A DNA stretch of 64,000 bases from Thermohahella caldifontis (GTDB lineage Bacteria; Pseudomonadota; Gammaproteobacteria; Pseudomonadales; Oleiphilaceae): assembly GCF_041153465.1 (NCBI RefSeq), contig NZ_CP154858.1, forward strand, positions 1,116,001 through 1,180,000, given 5' to 3'. Shown piece by piece: positions 1-9,127 of the stretch (positions are counted from its first letter, which is position 1; each line of letters starts with the position of its first letter). The notes beneath the pieces are model-generated. The model worked only from the letters and a program-made list of their open reading frames with translations. It was not told the origin of the DNA and searched no databases. The translations under genes and the position numbers were made by a program.

Positions 1-1
1 G

Positions 2-610
2 TCAGCCGCCGGGCAGCGGCCCGGAATGAAAGCGAAAGACCCCGTCCGGCTCGGTAATGAGCCGGGCTTCAACTTGCCGGAAGTGGTCTTCGCGCGCATC
101 CACCTCATCACCGCCAATTTCCCTGGCATAATCAAGGTAAATGCGATAGTGGCGACCTTCCGACTCCAGAAGTCCCGCATAAAAACGGCCGAGATCCTGA
201 TCTACAAGAGGCGCCAGTTTTGCAAACCGCTCGCAACTGCGCGCCTCGATAAAGGCGCCAATGACCAAGAGATCCACCAGCCGACCCGGCTCCTGCTTTC
301 GCACATGATCATGCAATCCGGCGGCATAACGCCCCGGGCCCAGACGGCTGTACGGCACGGCGTACTGCCGCATGATGCGCACCACCTGCTCGAAGTGGCG
401 CAATTCTTCCCGCGCCAGCTTTGACAGACGCATGCACAGGTCAACATGCTCACAATACCGGTGCATCAGATGCAACGCGGTGGCAGCAGCCTTCTTTTCG
501 CAGTTGGCATGATCCACCAGCAGAATTTCCGCATGAACCGGCTCGCAGGCCTGCTCCAGCCATAGGTCAGGCGTGGGCGCCCCCAGAAAGGCCTCAATTT
601 CCTGCAACAT
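2..610 (-). CDS. miaE: tRNA 2-methylthio-N6-isopentenyladenosine-37 hydroxylase MiaE
   Basis: A diiron monooxygenase that hydroxylates the isopentenyl group of ms2i6A37 in tRNAs. The 202-residue product has the ferritin-like pattern of the family: Glu in CEKKAA (about residue 38), the REELRHF motif giving ExxH (about 69-72), a second Glu in EARSCERF and a second ExxH in SEGRHYR. The frame opens at a TTG (628), but ATG 610 is preferred because a GGA/GAGAG purine stretch precedes it and the TTG has no good ribosome site. It is divergent from acnB and stops just inside the window edge. Confidence 0.9.
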   Translation of the reverse strand: MLQEIEAFLGAPTPDLWLEQACEPVHAEILLVDHANCEKKAAATALHLMHRYCEHVDLCMRLSKLAREELRHFEQVVRIMRQYAVPYSRLGPGRYAAGLHDHVRKQEPGRLVDLLVIGAFIEARSCERFAKLAPLVDQDLGRFYAGLLESEGRHYRIYLDYAREIGGDEVDAREDHFRQVEARLITEPDGVFRFHSGPLPGG

Positions 611-715
611 CTCTCTTTTTCCGTCCAAAACGCGTATTCTACCTGTGGGAGATCACCCTCGCCACAACAGGGCAATCCCTTCGACAAAGGTGGCGATATT
701 AACTTTTATACGTAT

Positions 716-744
716 TTGACGTAAAATATGCCGGCCATTTTAAG
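716..744 (+). promoter_or_regulatory. candidate acnB promoter
   Basis: TTGACG (716-721), a 17-base spacer, and TTTAAG (739-744), upstream of the GTG start of acnB in an AT-rich stretch between the divergent miaE and acnB genes. The -10 box matches the consensus at only four of six bases, so this is a weak call. Confidence 0.35.
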
Positions 745-829
745 AAGGCCAACAGCCTCTCCCCGCAACGAATGTGCCCCAATGCTGCACCATCCGGGGG
801 CACCTACAGGAACTGATGAGGGTTATATC

Positions 830-3409
830 GTGCTAGACGAATACCGTAAACACGCAGAAGAACGTGCCGCTCTGGGTATTCCGCCCAAGCCGCTGAATGC
901 CGAGCAGACGGCCGCACTGGTCGAGCTAGTGAAGAATCCACCGGCTGGCGAGGAAGCGTTCCTGCTGGATCTTCTTGAAAACCGTATTCCCCCGGGTGTG
1001 GATGAAGCCGCGTACGTCAAGGCAGGCTTCCTCACCGCCATCGCCAAGGGCGAAGCCACTTCTCCTCTGGTGGACAAGCGCAAGGCCGTGGAACTGCTGG
1101 GCATGATGCAGGGCGGCTACAATATCCAGACCCTGATCGAACTGCTGGATGACGCGGAGCTGGGCGAACTGGCTGCCGAGCAGCTCAAGCATACCATTCT
1201 GGTTTTCGACTCTTTCCATGACGTGAAGGAAAAGGCCGACGCCGGCAATGCCAACGCCAAGGCCGTTCTGGAGTCCTGGGCCAACGGTGAGTGGTTCACC
1301 AGCAAGCCGGAAGTACCTGAAGTCATCACGGCAACCGTGTTCAAGGTTCCCGGGGAAACGAATACCGATGACCTGTCTCCCGCCCCGGATGCCTGGTCAC
1401 GCCCGGATATCCCGCTGCATGCACTGGCCATGTACAAGATGCCGCGCGAAGGTCTCGAGAAGCCTCTGGAGACGATCGCCGAACTGAAGAAAAAAGGGCA
1501 TCAGATTGCTTTCGTGGGCGACGTTGTCGGAACCGGTTCTTCACGCAAGTCAGCCACCAACTCCGTTCTGTGGCACATTGGTCACGACATCCCCGGCGTA
1601 CCCAACAAGCGTGCCGGCGGCATCTGCATCGGCGGCAAGATTGCACCGATCTTCTTCAACACCATGGAAGATGCCGGCGCTCTGCCCTTCGAGTGCGACG
1701 TGTCCAAGCTCAACATGGGTGATGTCATCGACATCTACCCGTACGAGGGCAAGATCAAGAACCACGAGACCGGCGAACTGCTGGCCGAGTTTGAACTCAA
1801 GAGCGATGTCATTCTGGACGAAGTCCGCGCTGGTGGCCGGATTCCGCTGATCATCGGCCGCGGCCTGACTCATCGCGCCCGGGAAGCACTCGGACTGGGC
1901 CCGACAGATCTGTTCCGCAAGCCCAAGCCGGTTGCGGAGAGCGACAAAGGCTACACACTGGCGCAGAAAATGGTCGGCAAGGCCTGCGGCGTGGAAGGCG
2001 TACGCCCCGGTCAGTACTGCGAACCCAAGATGACCACCGTCGGATCGCAGGACACCACCGGCCCCATGACCCGCGACGAGCTGAAGGATCTGGCCTGCCT
2101 GGGCTTCTCTGCAGATCTGGTATTGCAGTCCTTCTGTCATACCGCGGCCTACCCCAAGCCCGTGGACGTCGAAATGCAGCACACGCTGCCGGACTTCATC
2201 ATGAATCGCGGTGGCGTCTCTCTGCGCCCGGGTGACGGCATCATTCACTCTTGGCTGAACCGCATGCTGCTTCCGGATACCGTGGGTACCGGCGGTGACT
2301 CTCATACGCGCTTCCCGCTGGGTATCTCCTTCCCTGCCGGCTCCGGTCTGGTCGCCTTTGCTGCAGCCACCGGCGTGATGCCGCTGGACATGCCGGAATC
2401 CGTTCTGGTGCGCTTCAAGGGTGAAATGCAGCCCGGTATTACCCTGCGTGACCTGGTCAATGCCATCCCGCTGTATGCCATCAAGGAAGGCCTGCTGACC
2501 GTCGAGAAGAAGGGCAAGAAGAACATCTTCTCCGGCCGCATCCTGGAGATCGAAGGCCTGCCCAAGCTGAAGGTCGAGCAGGCATTCGAGCTGTCCGACG
2601 CATCAGCAGAGCGTTCAGCTGCAGGCTGTACCATCAAGCTGGACAAGGAACCGATCATCGAGTACCTGAAGTCCAACATCACGCTGCTGCGCTGGATGAT
2701 TTCCCAGGGCTACGGTGATGCGCGGACGCTGGAGCGTCGTGCTCAGGCCATGGAAAAATGGCTGGACAACCCGGAGCTGATGGAAGCCGATCCGGATGCA
2801 GAATACGCTGCGGTCATCGAGATCGACATGAGCGAAATCAAGGAGCCGATCGTTGCCTGCCCGAACGACCCGGACGACGTGAAGTTCCTGTCCGAGGTTG
2901 CCGGCGACAAGGTGGACGAAGTCTTCATTGGTTCCTGCATGACCAACATCGGTCATTACCGTGCAGCAGGCAAGCTGCTCGACAAGACCGATCAGCCTCT
3001 GACCACCCGCCTGTGGATCGCACCGCCGACCCGCATGGATCAGTACCAGCTGGTTGAGGAAGGCTATTACAACATCTTCGGCCGCAAGGGTGCACGGACC
3101 GAGATCCCGGGCTGCTCCCTGTGCATGGGTAACCAGGCGCGAGTGGCACCCAAGTCCACGGTGGTCTCCACCTCCACGCGGAACTTCCCGAACCGTCTTG
3201 GAGATGGGGCAAACGTATACCTGGGTTCTGCCGAACTGGCTGCCGTTTCCGCGATCCTGGGCAAGCTGCCCACACCGGAGGAGTACATGTCCTTCGCCAA
3301 GGATCTGGACACCATGGCTGCCGATATCTACCGCTACCTGAACTTCAATGAAATTGAGGCCTATCAGAAAGCGGCAGATGAGGTGAAGGCCAAGAACGCT
3401 GCGGCCTGA
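830..3409 (+). CDS. acnB: bifunctional aconitate hydratase 2 / 2-methylisocitrate dehydratase AcnB
   Basis: Cytosolic TCA-cycle aconitase B, converting citrate to isocitrate through a [4Fe-4S] cluster. The 859-residue protein is close to the E. coli length (865) and has the AcnB order: N-terminal HEAT-like region, swivel domain, then the catalytic domains. Cluster cysteines are visible in GSCMTN (C703) and CSLCMGNQ (C762, C765). The frame extends upstream to 728, but GTG 830 is chosen: it is preceded by GAGG at good spacing and starts at VLDEYRKH, matching the conserved N-terminus. It is followed by a strong terminator and converges on tmk. Confidence 0.95.
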   Translation: MLDEYRKHAEERAALGIPPKPLNAEQTAALVELVKNPPAGEEAFLLDLLENRIPPGVDEAAYVKAGFLTAIAKGEATSPLVDKRKAVELLGMMQGGYNIQTLIELLDDAELGELAAEQLKHTILVFDSFHDVKEKADAGNANAKAVLESWANGEWFTSKPEVPEVITATVFKVPGETNTDDLSPAPDAWSRPDIPLHALAMYKMPREGLEKPLETIAELKKKGHQIAFVGDVVGTGSSRKSATNSVLWHIGHDIPGVPNKRAGGICIGGKIAPIFFNTMEDAGALPFECDVSKLNMGDVIDIYPYEGKIKNHETGELLAEFELKSDVILDEVRAGGRIPLIIGRGLTHRAREALGLGPTDLFRKPKPVAESDKGYTLAQKMVGKACGVEGVRPGQYCEPKMTTVGSQDTTGPMTRDELKDLACLGFSADLVLQSFCHTAAYPKPVDVEMQHTLPDFIMNRGGVSLRPGDGIIHSWLNRMLLPDTVGTGGDSHTRFPLGISFPAGSGLVAFAAATGVMPLDMPESVLVRFKGEMQPGITLRDLVNAIPLYAIKEGLLTVEKKGKKNIFSGRILEIEGLPKLKVEQAFELSDASAERSAAGCTIKLDKEPIIEYLKSNITLLRWMISQGYGDARTLERRAQAMEKWLDNPELMEADPDAEYAAVIEIDMSEIKEPIVACPNDPDDVKFLSEVAGDKVDEVFIGSCMTNIGHYRAAGKLLDKTDQPLTTRLWIAPPTRMDQYQLVEEGYYNIFGRKGARTEIPGCSLCMGNQARVAPKSTVVSTSTRNFPNRLGDGANVYLGSAELAAVSAILGKLPTPEEYMSFAKDLDTMAADIYRYLNFNEIEAYQKAADEVKAKNAAA

Positions 3410-3420
3410 GCCTGACAGAC

Positions 3421-3441
3421 GCGGGCAAGCTGATTGCCCGC
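3421..3441 (+). other. small inverted repeat after acnB
   Basis: Perfect 8-bp stem, GCGGGCAA with TTGCCCGC, around a 5-base loop, ten bases after the acnB stop. It stands just ahead of the stronger terminator at 3451-3480 and has no T tract of its own; it may protect the acnB mRNA end. Confidence 0.5.
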
Positions 3442-3450
3442 TTCCAGAAC

Positions 3451-3480
3451 TGAAACGCCCCGGTTTTCCGGGGCGTTTCA
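3451..3480. terminator. bidirectional terminator between acnB and tmk
   Basis: Perfect 13-bp stem (TGAAACGCCCCGG paired with CCGGGGCGTTTCA) and a TTTT loop, with T-rich flanks on both strands. It lies between the convergent ends of acnB and tmk and can serve both. Confidence 0.85.
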
Positions 3481-3538
3481 GTTTATTGAGACAAAGAACT
3501 CATGAGCACGGGCCACACGCTCAACGGCATGACCGCGT

Positions 3539-4156
3539 TCACAAGCCGGACAGAATCGCTCTTCGGATAGCTTCCTGCACCTTCTCAAGTGGCTGGTTGC
3601 TGTCAATCACGACAAAACGATCAGGCTCCTGCCGGGCACGCTCAAGATACGCACTCTGAACACGCTCATAGAAAGCAATGGTTTCCGACTCGAAGCGATC
3701 CAGTTCAGCCCGCGCACGCGCACGCGCCATACCTCGCTCCGGATCCACCGTCAGCAGAAGGGTCATATCCGGCCGACGCTTGCCTTGCACCATTTGCTCC
3801 AGTGATCCGATCATTTCCTTTGACAAGCCGCGTCCGCCGCCCTGATAGGCATAGGTCGCATCGGTAAACCGATCCGAAACCACCCACTGCCCTGCATCCA
3901 GTGCCGGTTCTATCCGGGTATGCAAATGCTGAGCACGTGCTGCAAACACAAGCAATAGCTCGGCCTGCGCATCAAAGGGCTCATCCCAATGCTTCAGAAG
4001 CAGCGCCCTCATTGCCTCCGCAAGCGGCGTACCTCCGGGCTCTCGCGTACAGAGCACTGTCTTGCCCTGCCTTTCAAGCACCTCCCTGATAACCTGTATG
4101 CAGGTGCTTTTACCCGAGCCCTCTATGCCTTCAACGGTAATAAAACGGCCTGTCAT
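3539..4156 (-). CDS. tmk: thymidylate kinase
   Basis: Phosphorylates dTMP to dTDP in DNA precursor synthesis. The 205-residue protein has the P-loop GIEGSGKST near the N-terminus, the DRF motif in VVSDRF that binds dTMP, and the REPGGTP segment of the family. Its ATG overlaps the mltG stop (ATGA), so it is the last gene of the acpP-pabC-mltG-tmk run. In many gammaproteobacteria holB and a PilZ gene follow; here the operon stops at a terminator instead. Confidence 0.95.
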   Translation of the reverse strand: MTGRFITVEGIEGSGKSTCIQVIREVLERQGKTVLCTREPGGTPLAEAMRALLLKHWDEPFDAQAELLLVFAARAQHLHTRIEPALDAGQWVVSDRFTDATYAYQGGGRGLSKEMIGSLEQMVQGKRRPDMTLLLTVDPERGMARARARAELDRFESETIAFYERVQSAYLERARQEPDRFVVIDSNQPLEKVQEAIRRAILSGL

Positions 4157-5229
4157 CTTGATGTTTTCTCGCGCTGTTTTCGGATGTATGTCCTCACGGC
4201 CCTGTTGTGATCACGGAGTGTGCTGGAAAAGGTATGCCTTCCCTCACCCGTCGATACAAAGTACAAACTCCCGTCTTCCACCGGATGCATCACCGCCTGT
4301 ATGGCCTCGCGGCCAGGCAAGGCTATCGGAGTCGGGGGCAGGCCGGCACGTCGATAGGTGTTGTATGGATTGCCCGCGTCGGCAAGGTGCCGACGGGTCA
4401 GGTTACCGTCAAATGCCTGTCCGAGCCCGTAGATGACCGTCGGATCTGTCTGCAGCCGCATACCTCGCCGCAAACGACTGATGAAAACCCCGGCAATGCG
4501 GGGCCGCTCAGGTGCCCAGCCCGTCTCTTTCTCGACAATGGATGCCAGAATCAGCGCATCATAGGGTGACTTGAGCGGAAGATCCGGCTCACGGTCAGCC
4601 CACGCTGTTTCAAGCTCCTGCATCATGGCCTTGTGTGCACGCTTCAGCAGTTCGCGATCCGTAGTCCCGCGAATAAAATAATAGGTCTCTGGCAAAAACT
4701 GCCCTTCCGCATTCGGGTATCGCAACTGAAGCTGTCTGGCTGCCTTTTCGGGGTCGGAAGACAGATCTGTCCATTTCAGCGCCTCCGAATCCTTCAAGAC
4801 CTGACGCACCTCGAGCCACGTCCACCCCTCAATCAGCGTCAGCTTGTGCTGAACCGGCCTGACCCTGAAGAACTGCTCGACCAGTCCCGGAATGGTATCT
4901 GGTAACCGGACCTGGAATTCGCCGGCGCGCAGATGGAGGTGAAGATCCTTCCATCGCCCCCATGCATAGAACAGATCGCTCTCCAGCCCCGGAATCCGTT
5001 TTTCGAGCTGCACGGCCAAGGCCCTGAGCTGAGTGCCCGGTGCGACCACAATGATGACAGGCTCGCTACCCACGGGCTCATTGAGGCGCTCATGGATCGA
5101 CCAGACGACGGCACCCGCACCCAGCAACACAGCCAGCAGGAATATCCCAATCCAGCGCAATACAGGTTTCGTTGATTTAGCCTGAGATTTGTTGATTGAG
5201 GGCTTGGCTTTCTTTCCGGATCCAGGCAT
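4153..5229 (-). CDS. mltG: endolytic murein transglycosylase MltG
   Basis: Inner-membrane lytic transglycosylase that cuts nascent peptidoglycan strands. The 358-residue protein has a basic cytoplasmic start, one TM helix (about residues 27-46, WIGIFLLAVLL), a LysM-like region and the YceG catalytic domain with the conserved Glu in SIVEKETGW. Its C-terminus (LPPTPIALPG and following) is typical. The start at ATG 5229 overlaps pabC by about 50 bases; no better start is seen because the TM helix follows closely. Confidence 0.9.
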   Translation of the reverse strand: MPGSGKKAKPSINKSQAKSTKPVLRWIGIFLLAVLLGAGAVVWSIHERLNEPVGSEPVIIVVAPGTQLRALAVQLEKRIPGLESDLFYAWGRWKDLHLHLRAGEFQVRLPDTIPGLVEQFFRVRPVQHKLTLIEGWTWLEVRQVLKDSEALKWTDLSSDPEKAARQLQLRYPNAEGQFLPETYYFIRGTTDRELLKRAHKAMMQELETAWADREPDLPLKSPYDALILASIVEKETGWAPERPRIAGVFISRLRRGMRLQTDPTVIYGLGQAFDGNLTRRHLADAGNPYNTYRRAGLPPTPIALPGREAIQAVMHPVEDGSLYFVSTGEGRHTFSSTLRDHNRAVRTYIRKQREKTSR

Positions 5230-6001
5230 TGAACAGGTTTCGCCAGTCAGTCATGGTCTCTGTATTCAGTGGGCGATCATTCAGTCGGTGAACAGGCAAA
5301 AGGCCGTATATGGCGTTCATGACCGCAGCCGATTGTGCTCCTGAGATCGTGGTGGCACTGACCGGTGCATTGTACACGCTTACCCCCTGTTCGGACAGCC
5401 AGGATAGCAGCGCGTCGCGCATGACACCATTGACACCGTAGGGCCCCGCATCAGGCAGATGTATTCTGCCTGATGCATCCAGAATGAGAAAATTGGTCCG
5501 GATACCATCTACCCAGCCACCCGCAGGAGACTTCACCCAACCCTCCCAGGCCTGACCGCCGAGCATCCGGTTAGCAAGCACCTGGTCCAGTCGGTTCATG
5601 TGCTTGATCCCGCCCAGCGCGGGCCCGCTGATACAGTAATCCAACGTCCAAACATCAACGGAATCGGGAATGGATATAGCGCCTGGTTTAAAAGTCACCT
5701 GCATGCGCCAGTCGGGTGCGTACGCATATCCACGCACCGGGGCGTGCCGGACCATCATGAGTTTGAGGATGCCATTGAGGCAGGAAACCTCTCCAGCCAA
5801 CCATTGCAAAAGTGCCGCTTCATCCGGCAGAGGAAAGAATCCGAGACATTCGCAGCCCTTGAGAAGCCGCTGCCAGTGGCGCTTCCACAGCACACAGCGA
5901 CCATCCCGGACTGCAAGCGTCTCAAAAAGACCATCACCAAATTGCAAACCACTCGGTAGGCAATCAGGGTCTGGAACAAATTCGGGAGTCAGCCAGCTCA
6001 C
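5177..6001 (-). CDS. pabC: aminodeoxychorismate lyase PabC
   Basis: PLP enzyme releasing pyruvate from 4-amino-4-deoxychorismate to give p-aminobenzoate for folate. The 274-residue fold-type IV protein shows FGDGLFETLAVRDG near residue 21, the PLP lysine in GGIKHMNR (K133), and the GVNGVMRD motif. The usual Glu of the V-x-E-x-x-x-x-N motif seems to be Asp (GWVDGIRTN, D165), a possible active-site variant. It sits between acpP and mltG; fabF, usually upstream of pabC, is absent. Confidence 0.88.
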   Translation of the reverse strand: MSWLTPEFVPDPDCLPSGLQFGDGLFETLAVRDGRCVLWKRHWQRLLKGCECLGFFPLPDEAALLQWLAGEVSCLNGILKLMMVRHAPVRGYAYAPDWRMQVTFKPGAISIPDSVDVWTLDYCISGPALGGIKHMNRLDQVLANRMLGGQAWEGWVKSPAGGWVDGIRTNFLILDASGRIHLPDAGPYGVNGVMRDALLSWLSEQGVSVYNAPVSATTISGAQSAAVMNAIYGLLPVHRLNDRPLNTETMTDWRNLFNAWIRKESQALNQQISG

Positions 6002-6049
6002 GGGCGGGCAGAACCGGGAGCACTGGGGCTCCCGGCGAGCAGTGCTTGA

Positions 6050-6283
6050 TTACTGATGTGAAACGATGAAGTCAATTGCGTCCTGAACCGTCGCAATCTT
6101 CTCCGCTTCCTCATCAGGAATTTCAATCTCGAATTCTTCCTCAAGCGCCATCACCAGCTCGACCGTGTCCAGCGAGTCTGCGCCCAGATCCTCCACAAAC
6201 CGGGAGCTTGCCTGTACCTCGGACTCCTTGACGCCAAGCTGTTCACATACAATCTTCTTTACGCGCTCTTCTACAGTACTCAT
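6050..6283 (-). CDS. acpP: acyl carrier protein
   Basis: Carries growing acyl chains on a phosphopantetheine arm. The 77-residue acidic protein has the attachment serine in GADSLDTVEL (Ser about residue 36). ATG 6283 (MSTVEERV) is chosen over an upstream in-frame GTG because GAGG lies seven bases before it and the protein then matches the family. It follows fabG with a 90-base gap that holds a candidate promoter of its own, as expected for so highly expressed a gene. Confidence 0.97.
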   Translation of the reverse strand: MSTVEERVKKIVCEQLGVKESEVQASSRFVEDLGADSLDTVELVMALEEEFEIEIPDEEAEKIATVQDAIDFIVSHQ

Positions 6284-6326
6284 CGTTTTCCTCACTTTGT
6301 GTCAAACCAAGCACGGCTCGCGTGCT

Positions 6327-6356
6327 AGTCTATTAGAATGTCTCTCGCGGTTTCAA
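6327..6356 (-). promoter_or_regulatory. candidate acpP promoter
   Basis: On the minus strand TTGAAA (6351-6356), an 18-base spacer, and TAGACT (6327-6332), in the fabG-acpP gap. A 6-bp hairpin (AGCACG/CGTGCT, 6310-6326) lies in the resulting leader. It fits the known habit of acpP having a separate promoter. Confidence 0.4.
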
Positions 6357-6373
6357 GTAAAAAACCACCTGAT

Positions 6374-7099
6374 TCACATATACATGCCACCATTTACCGG
6401 CAGTACGACACCGGTGATGTAACTGGCCGCGTCCGAGGCCAGAAAACGGACTGCTCCGGCAATTTCGTCAGGTCTGGCAAAACGCGCCAGCGCCGTCGTG
6501 GCAATCATGGCTTCCCGCTGAGCCTCGGGAAGGCTTCGGGTCATGTCCGTATCCACAAATCCAGGCGCCACCGCATTGACCGTGATGTTCCGGCTGCCAA
6601 GCTCTCTTGCCAGCGATCGGGTCAGCGCCTCCATGCCCCCCTTGGATGCCGCATAATTGGCCTGGCCTGCATTCCCCATGGCCGCAACCACCGAACTGAT
6701 ATTGATGATCCGGCCACCCTTCGCCTTCATCATGCCGCGCATGAATCCCTTGCTGAGCCGGAATACTGAAGTCAGGTTGGTCTGAATGACGGCCTCCCAG
6801 TCTTCTTCCTTCATGCGCAACACAAGGTTGTCGCGGGTGATGCCAGCGTTGTTGACCAGTACCCAGGGTGCACCAAATTCATCCGATACCGCTTTGACAA
6901 ATTGTTCCACATCCTGAGAATCCGACACATCCAGACGCATGCCCTTGCCACCAGCACCCAGGTAATCGCTGATTGCGACAGCACCGGATTCACTCGTGGC
7001 TGTACCCACAACAAAGAATCCATCAGCAACCAGGCCTTCGGCGATGGCACGGCCGATTCCCCGGCTGGCCCCTGTCACTACGGCCACTCTTTTCGTCAT
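6374..7099 (-). CDS. fabG: 3-oxoacyl-[ACP] reductase FabG
   Basis: NADPH-dependent short-chain dehydrogenase of fatty-acid elongation. The 241-residue protein has the cofactor motif TGASRGIG, the NNAG motif, and the catalytic Ser-Tyr-Lys set in NISSVV and NYAASK. ATG 7099 overlaps the fabD stop as ATGA and has GGAG eight bases upstream, so the extra four residues from ATG 7111 are not used. Confidence 0.96.
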   Translation of the reverse strand: MTKRVAVVTGASRGIGRAIAEGLVADGFFVVGTATSESGAVAISDYLGAGGKGMRLDVSDSQDVEQFVKAVSDEFGAPWVLVNNAGITRDNLVLRMKEEDWEAVIQTNLTSVFRLSKGFMRGMMKAKGGRIINISSVVAAMGNAGQANYAASKGGMEALTRSLARELGSRNITVNAVAPGFVDTDMTRSLPEAQREAMIATTALARFARPDEIAGAVRFLASDAASYITGVVLPVNGGMYM

Positions 7100-8019
7100 G
7101 ACTGACTCCATTCTGCATAATTGGAGAGTGTAATCACTTCAGCATTGCGATCGATTTTTTTAACCAGACCCGCGAGCACCTTGCCCGGGCCACACTCGTA
7201 AAACTGTGACACCCCCTGCCCCAGGAGCCATTGAATACCTTGAGTCCAGCGTACCGGACAATACAGTTGCTCTACAAGATTGCGCTTGAGCTCATCCGGA
7301 TCCGTCACCGCCTGTGCCACGGTGTTCTGAACAACCGGAATCCGGGGCGCCCTGAATACCACGGCATCCAGGGCTTCAGCCATCCTTTCCGCCGCGGGCT
7401 TCATCAACAGGCAGTGTGAGGGTACGCTGACGGCCAGCGGCAACACCCGGCGTGCACCAGCCGCCTTCAGCGCCTCTCCCGCCTCAGAAACCGCCTGCGC
7501 AGTGCCTGCGATGACGACCTGTCCGGGACAATTGTAATTGGCCGCCGCCACCACCTGACCCAGCCTTTCGGATACGGACTGGCAGATATCGGCCACTGCA
7601 TCGTCATCCAGCCCCAGTACAGCAGCCATCGCACCCTCGCCTTCGGGCACTGCCTCCTGCATGAGCCTGCCACGCAGACGCACCAGCTTCAGCGCATCCA
7701 CAAAATCCAGTACATCAGCCGCAACCAGCGCGGAATACTCTCCCAAAGAGTGCCCGGCAACCGCATCGGGCCGGGGCAGGCCGCCGGCTTCAGCCGCCTG
7801 CCAGAGGGCATGACTGGCCGCAAGCAGGACCGGTTGTGTAACAGCCGTCTGATTGAGCTGACTCTCGGGGCCTTCGTTGACCAGCCTGGCCACATCCAGA
7901 CCCACAATATCTGATGCCGCCTCCCAGGCCGCATCCAGACGGGACTGAATGCCGCTCAGTGATGACAGCATGCCAACAGACTGGGAACCTTGTCCGGGAA
8001 AAATGTATGCAGTTTTCAT
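7096..8019 (-). CDS. fabD: malonyl-CoA:ACP transacylase FabD
   Basis: Loads malonate onto ACP. The 307-residue protein begins with FPGQGSQ and has the active-site serine in GHSLGEYSA, plus the VPSHC motif with the catalytic His. It is coupled to fabG by ATGA. Upstream, fabH would normally lie between plsX and fabD, but only 93 non-coding bases are present here. Confidence 0.96.
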   Translation of the reverse strand: MKTAYIFPGQGSQSVGMLSSLSGIQSRLDAAWEAASDIVGLDVARLVNEGPESQLNQTAVTQPVLLAASHALWQAAEAGGLPRPDAVAGHSLGEYSALVAADVLDFVDALKLVRLRGRLMQEAVPEGEGAMAAVLGLDDDAVADICQSVSERLGQVVAAANYNCPGQVVIAGTAQAVSEAGEALKAAGARRVLPLAVSVPSHCLLMKPAAERMAEALDAVVFRAPRIPVVQNTVAQAVTDPDELKRNLVEQLYCPVRWTQGIQWLLGQGVSQFYECGPGKVLAGLVKKIDRNAEVITLSNYAEWSQS

Positions 8020-8112
8020 GGGGCGTAAGGGTATCTTCAGCGAAGTTGAGACGTAATTAGATCAAAGTCGCACATGTTTTCCTACCTTTTCCCTGCAGAA
8101 TCCGAGATCACG

Positions 8113-9111
8113 TCAAAGAATGTCATCAAGCAGGGCATTGACGTGCTCGGGAACACGGCGTAACGCTTCTTCACGAGCAAGCCGGATGGCACTGTAAAAC
8201 GCCCGCGCATCCGCATTGCCATGGCTTTTGATGACAACCCCCTGCAATCCCGCCAACGTCGCGCCATTGTGTGTGGATGGGTTGAGAACATGGCGCACCC
8301 TCCGGAACACTGGCCGGGCCATCCACCCCAGAATTTTGGTAAGCACATTACGCTGAAAGGCCTGCTCAATAATCCGGACCACCAACTCGGCAACCCCCTC
8401 TCCGGATTTGAGCGCCACATTACCGACAAATCCGTCGCAGACCACAACATGGGCGATGGGCTTGAAGAGATCCCCACCTTCGACATAGCCGATATAATTG
8501 ATGGCATCGCACTCTGTCAGCATGCGAGAGGCCAGGCGGACCTGTTCCGTGCCCTTGATTTCCTCTTCACCCACATTCAGCAGGGCGACCCGCGGGTGCT
8601 CAATCCCCTCGACTGCTTCAACGAGCGCAGCACCCAATACCGCAAACTGAAAAAGGTGCTCGGCACTGGAATCCACATTGGCGCCCAGATCAAGCACATA
8701 GCACCAGCTATCCAGCCCGGGAATCTTCTTGACGATTGCCGGCCTGTCAATGCCGGGACAGGTTTTGAGAATGGCCCGGGCAAGCAGCATCAGAGCGCCC
8801 GTATTGCCCGCGCTGACACAACCTTCCGTCACCCCTTCCCGAACCAGCCGCAAGGCCACGGCCATTGAGGAGTTCTGCTTCTTGCGCAGCGCATGGCTCG
8901 GTCGCTCATCCATGGCCACAATATCGGGGGCATGGTGAACCTGGATGCGGGGCTGCCTGGGGTATTGGCCCAACAGTGCGGTGAGTCCCGGACTGTCTCC
9001 GACCAGCGTCAGATGAAGATCATCGAATTTTTCGCAGGCCTGTAACGCAGCGGGGACCACGACCTCCGGGCCGTGATCCCCGCTCATTGCGTCAATCGAG
9101 AGACGAATCAC
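8113..9111 (-). CDS. plsX: phosphate acyltransferase PlsX
   Basis: Makes acyl-phosphate from acyl-ACP for phospholipid synthesis; peripheral membrane enzyme. The N-terminus IRLSIDAMSGDHGP and the segments HAPDIVAM, SAGNTGALM and DLGANVD are diagnostic. GTG 9111 is preferred, with GGAG just upstream; a TTG at 9120 in the same frame would add three residues. It directly follows rpmF in the conserved yceD-rpmF-plsX order. Confidence 0.93.
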   Translation of the reverse strand: MIRLSIDAMSGDHGPEVVVPAALQACEKFDDLHLTLVGDSPGLTALLGQYPRQPRIQVHHAPDIVAMDERPSHALRKKQNSSMAVALRLVREGVTEGCVSAGNTGALMLLARAILKTCPGIDRPAIVKKIPGLDSWCYVLDLGANVDSSAEHLFQFAVLGAALVEAVEGIEHPRVALLNVGEEEIKGTEQVRLASRMLTECDAINYIGYVEGGDLFKPIAHVVVCDGFVGNVALKSGEGVAELVVRIIEQAFQRNVLTKILGWMARPVFRRVRHVLNPSTHNGATLAGLQGVVIKSHGNADARAFYSAIRLAREEALRRVPEHVNALLDDIL

Positions 9112-9127
9112 GCTCTCCAAGAACGAC

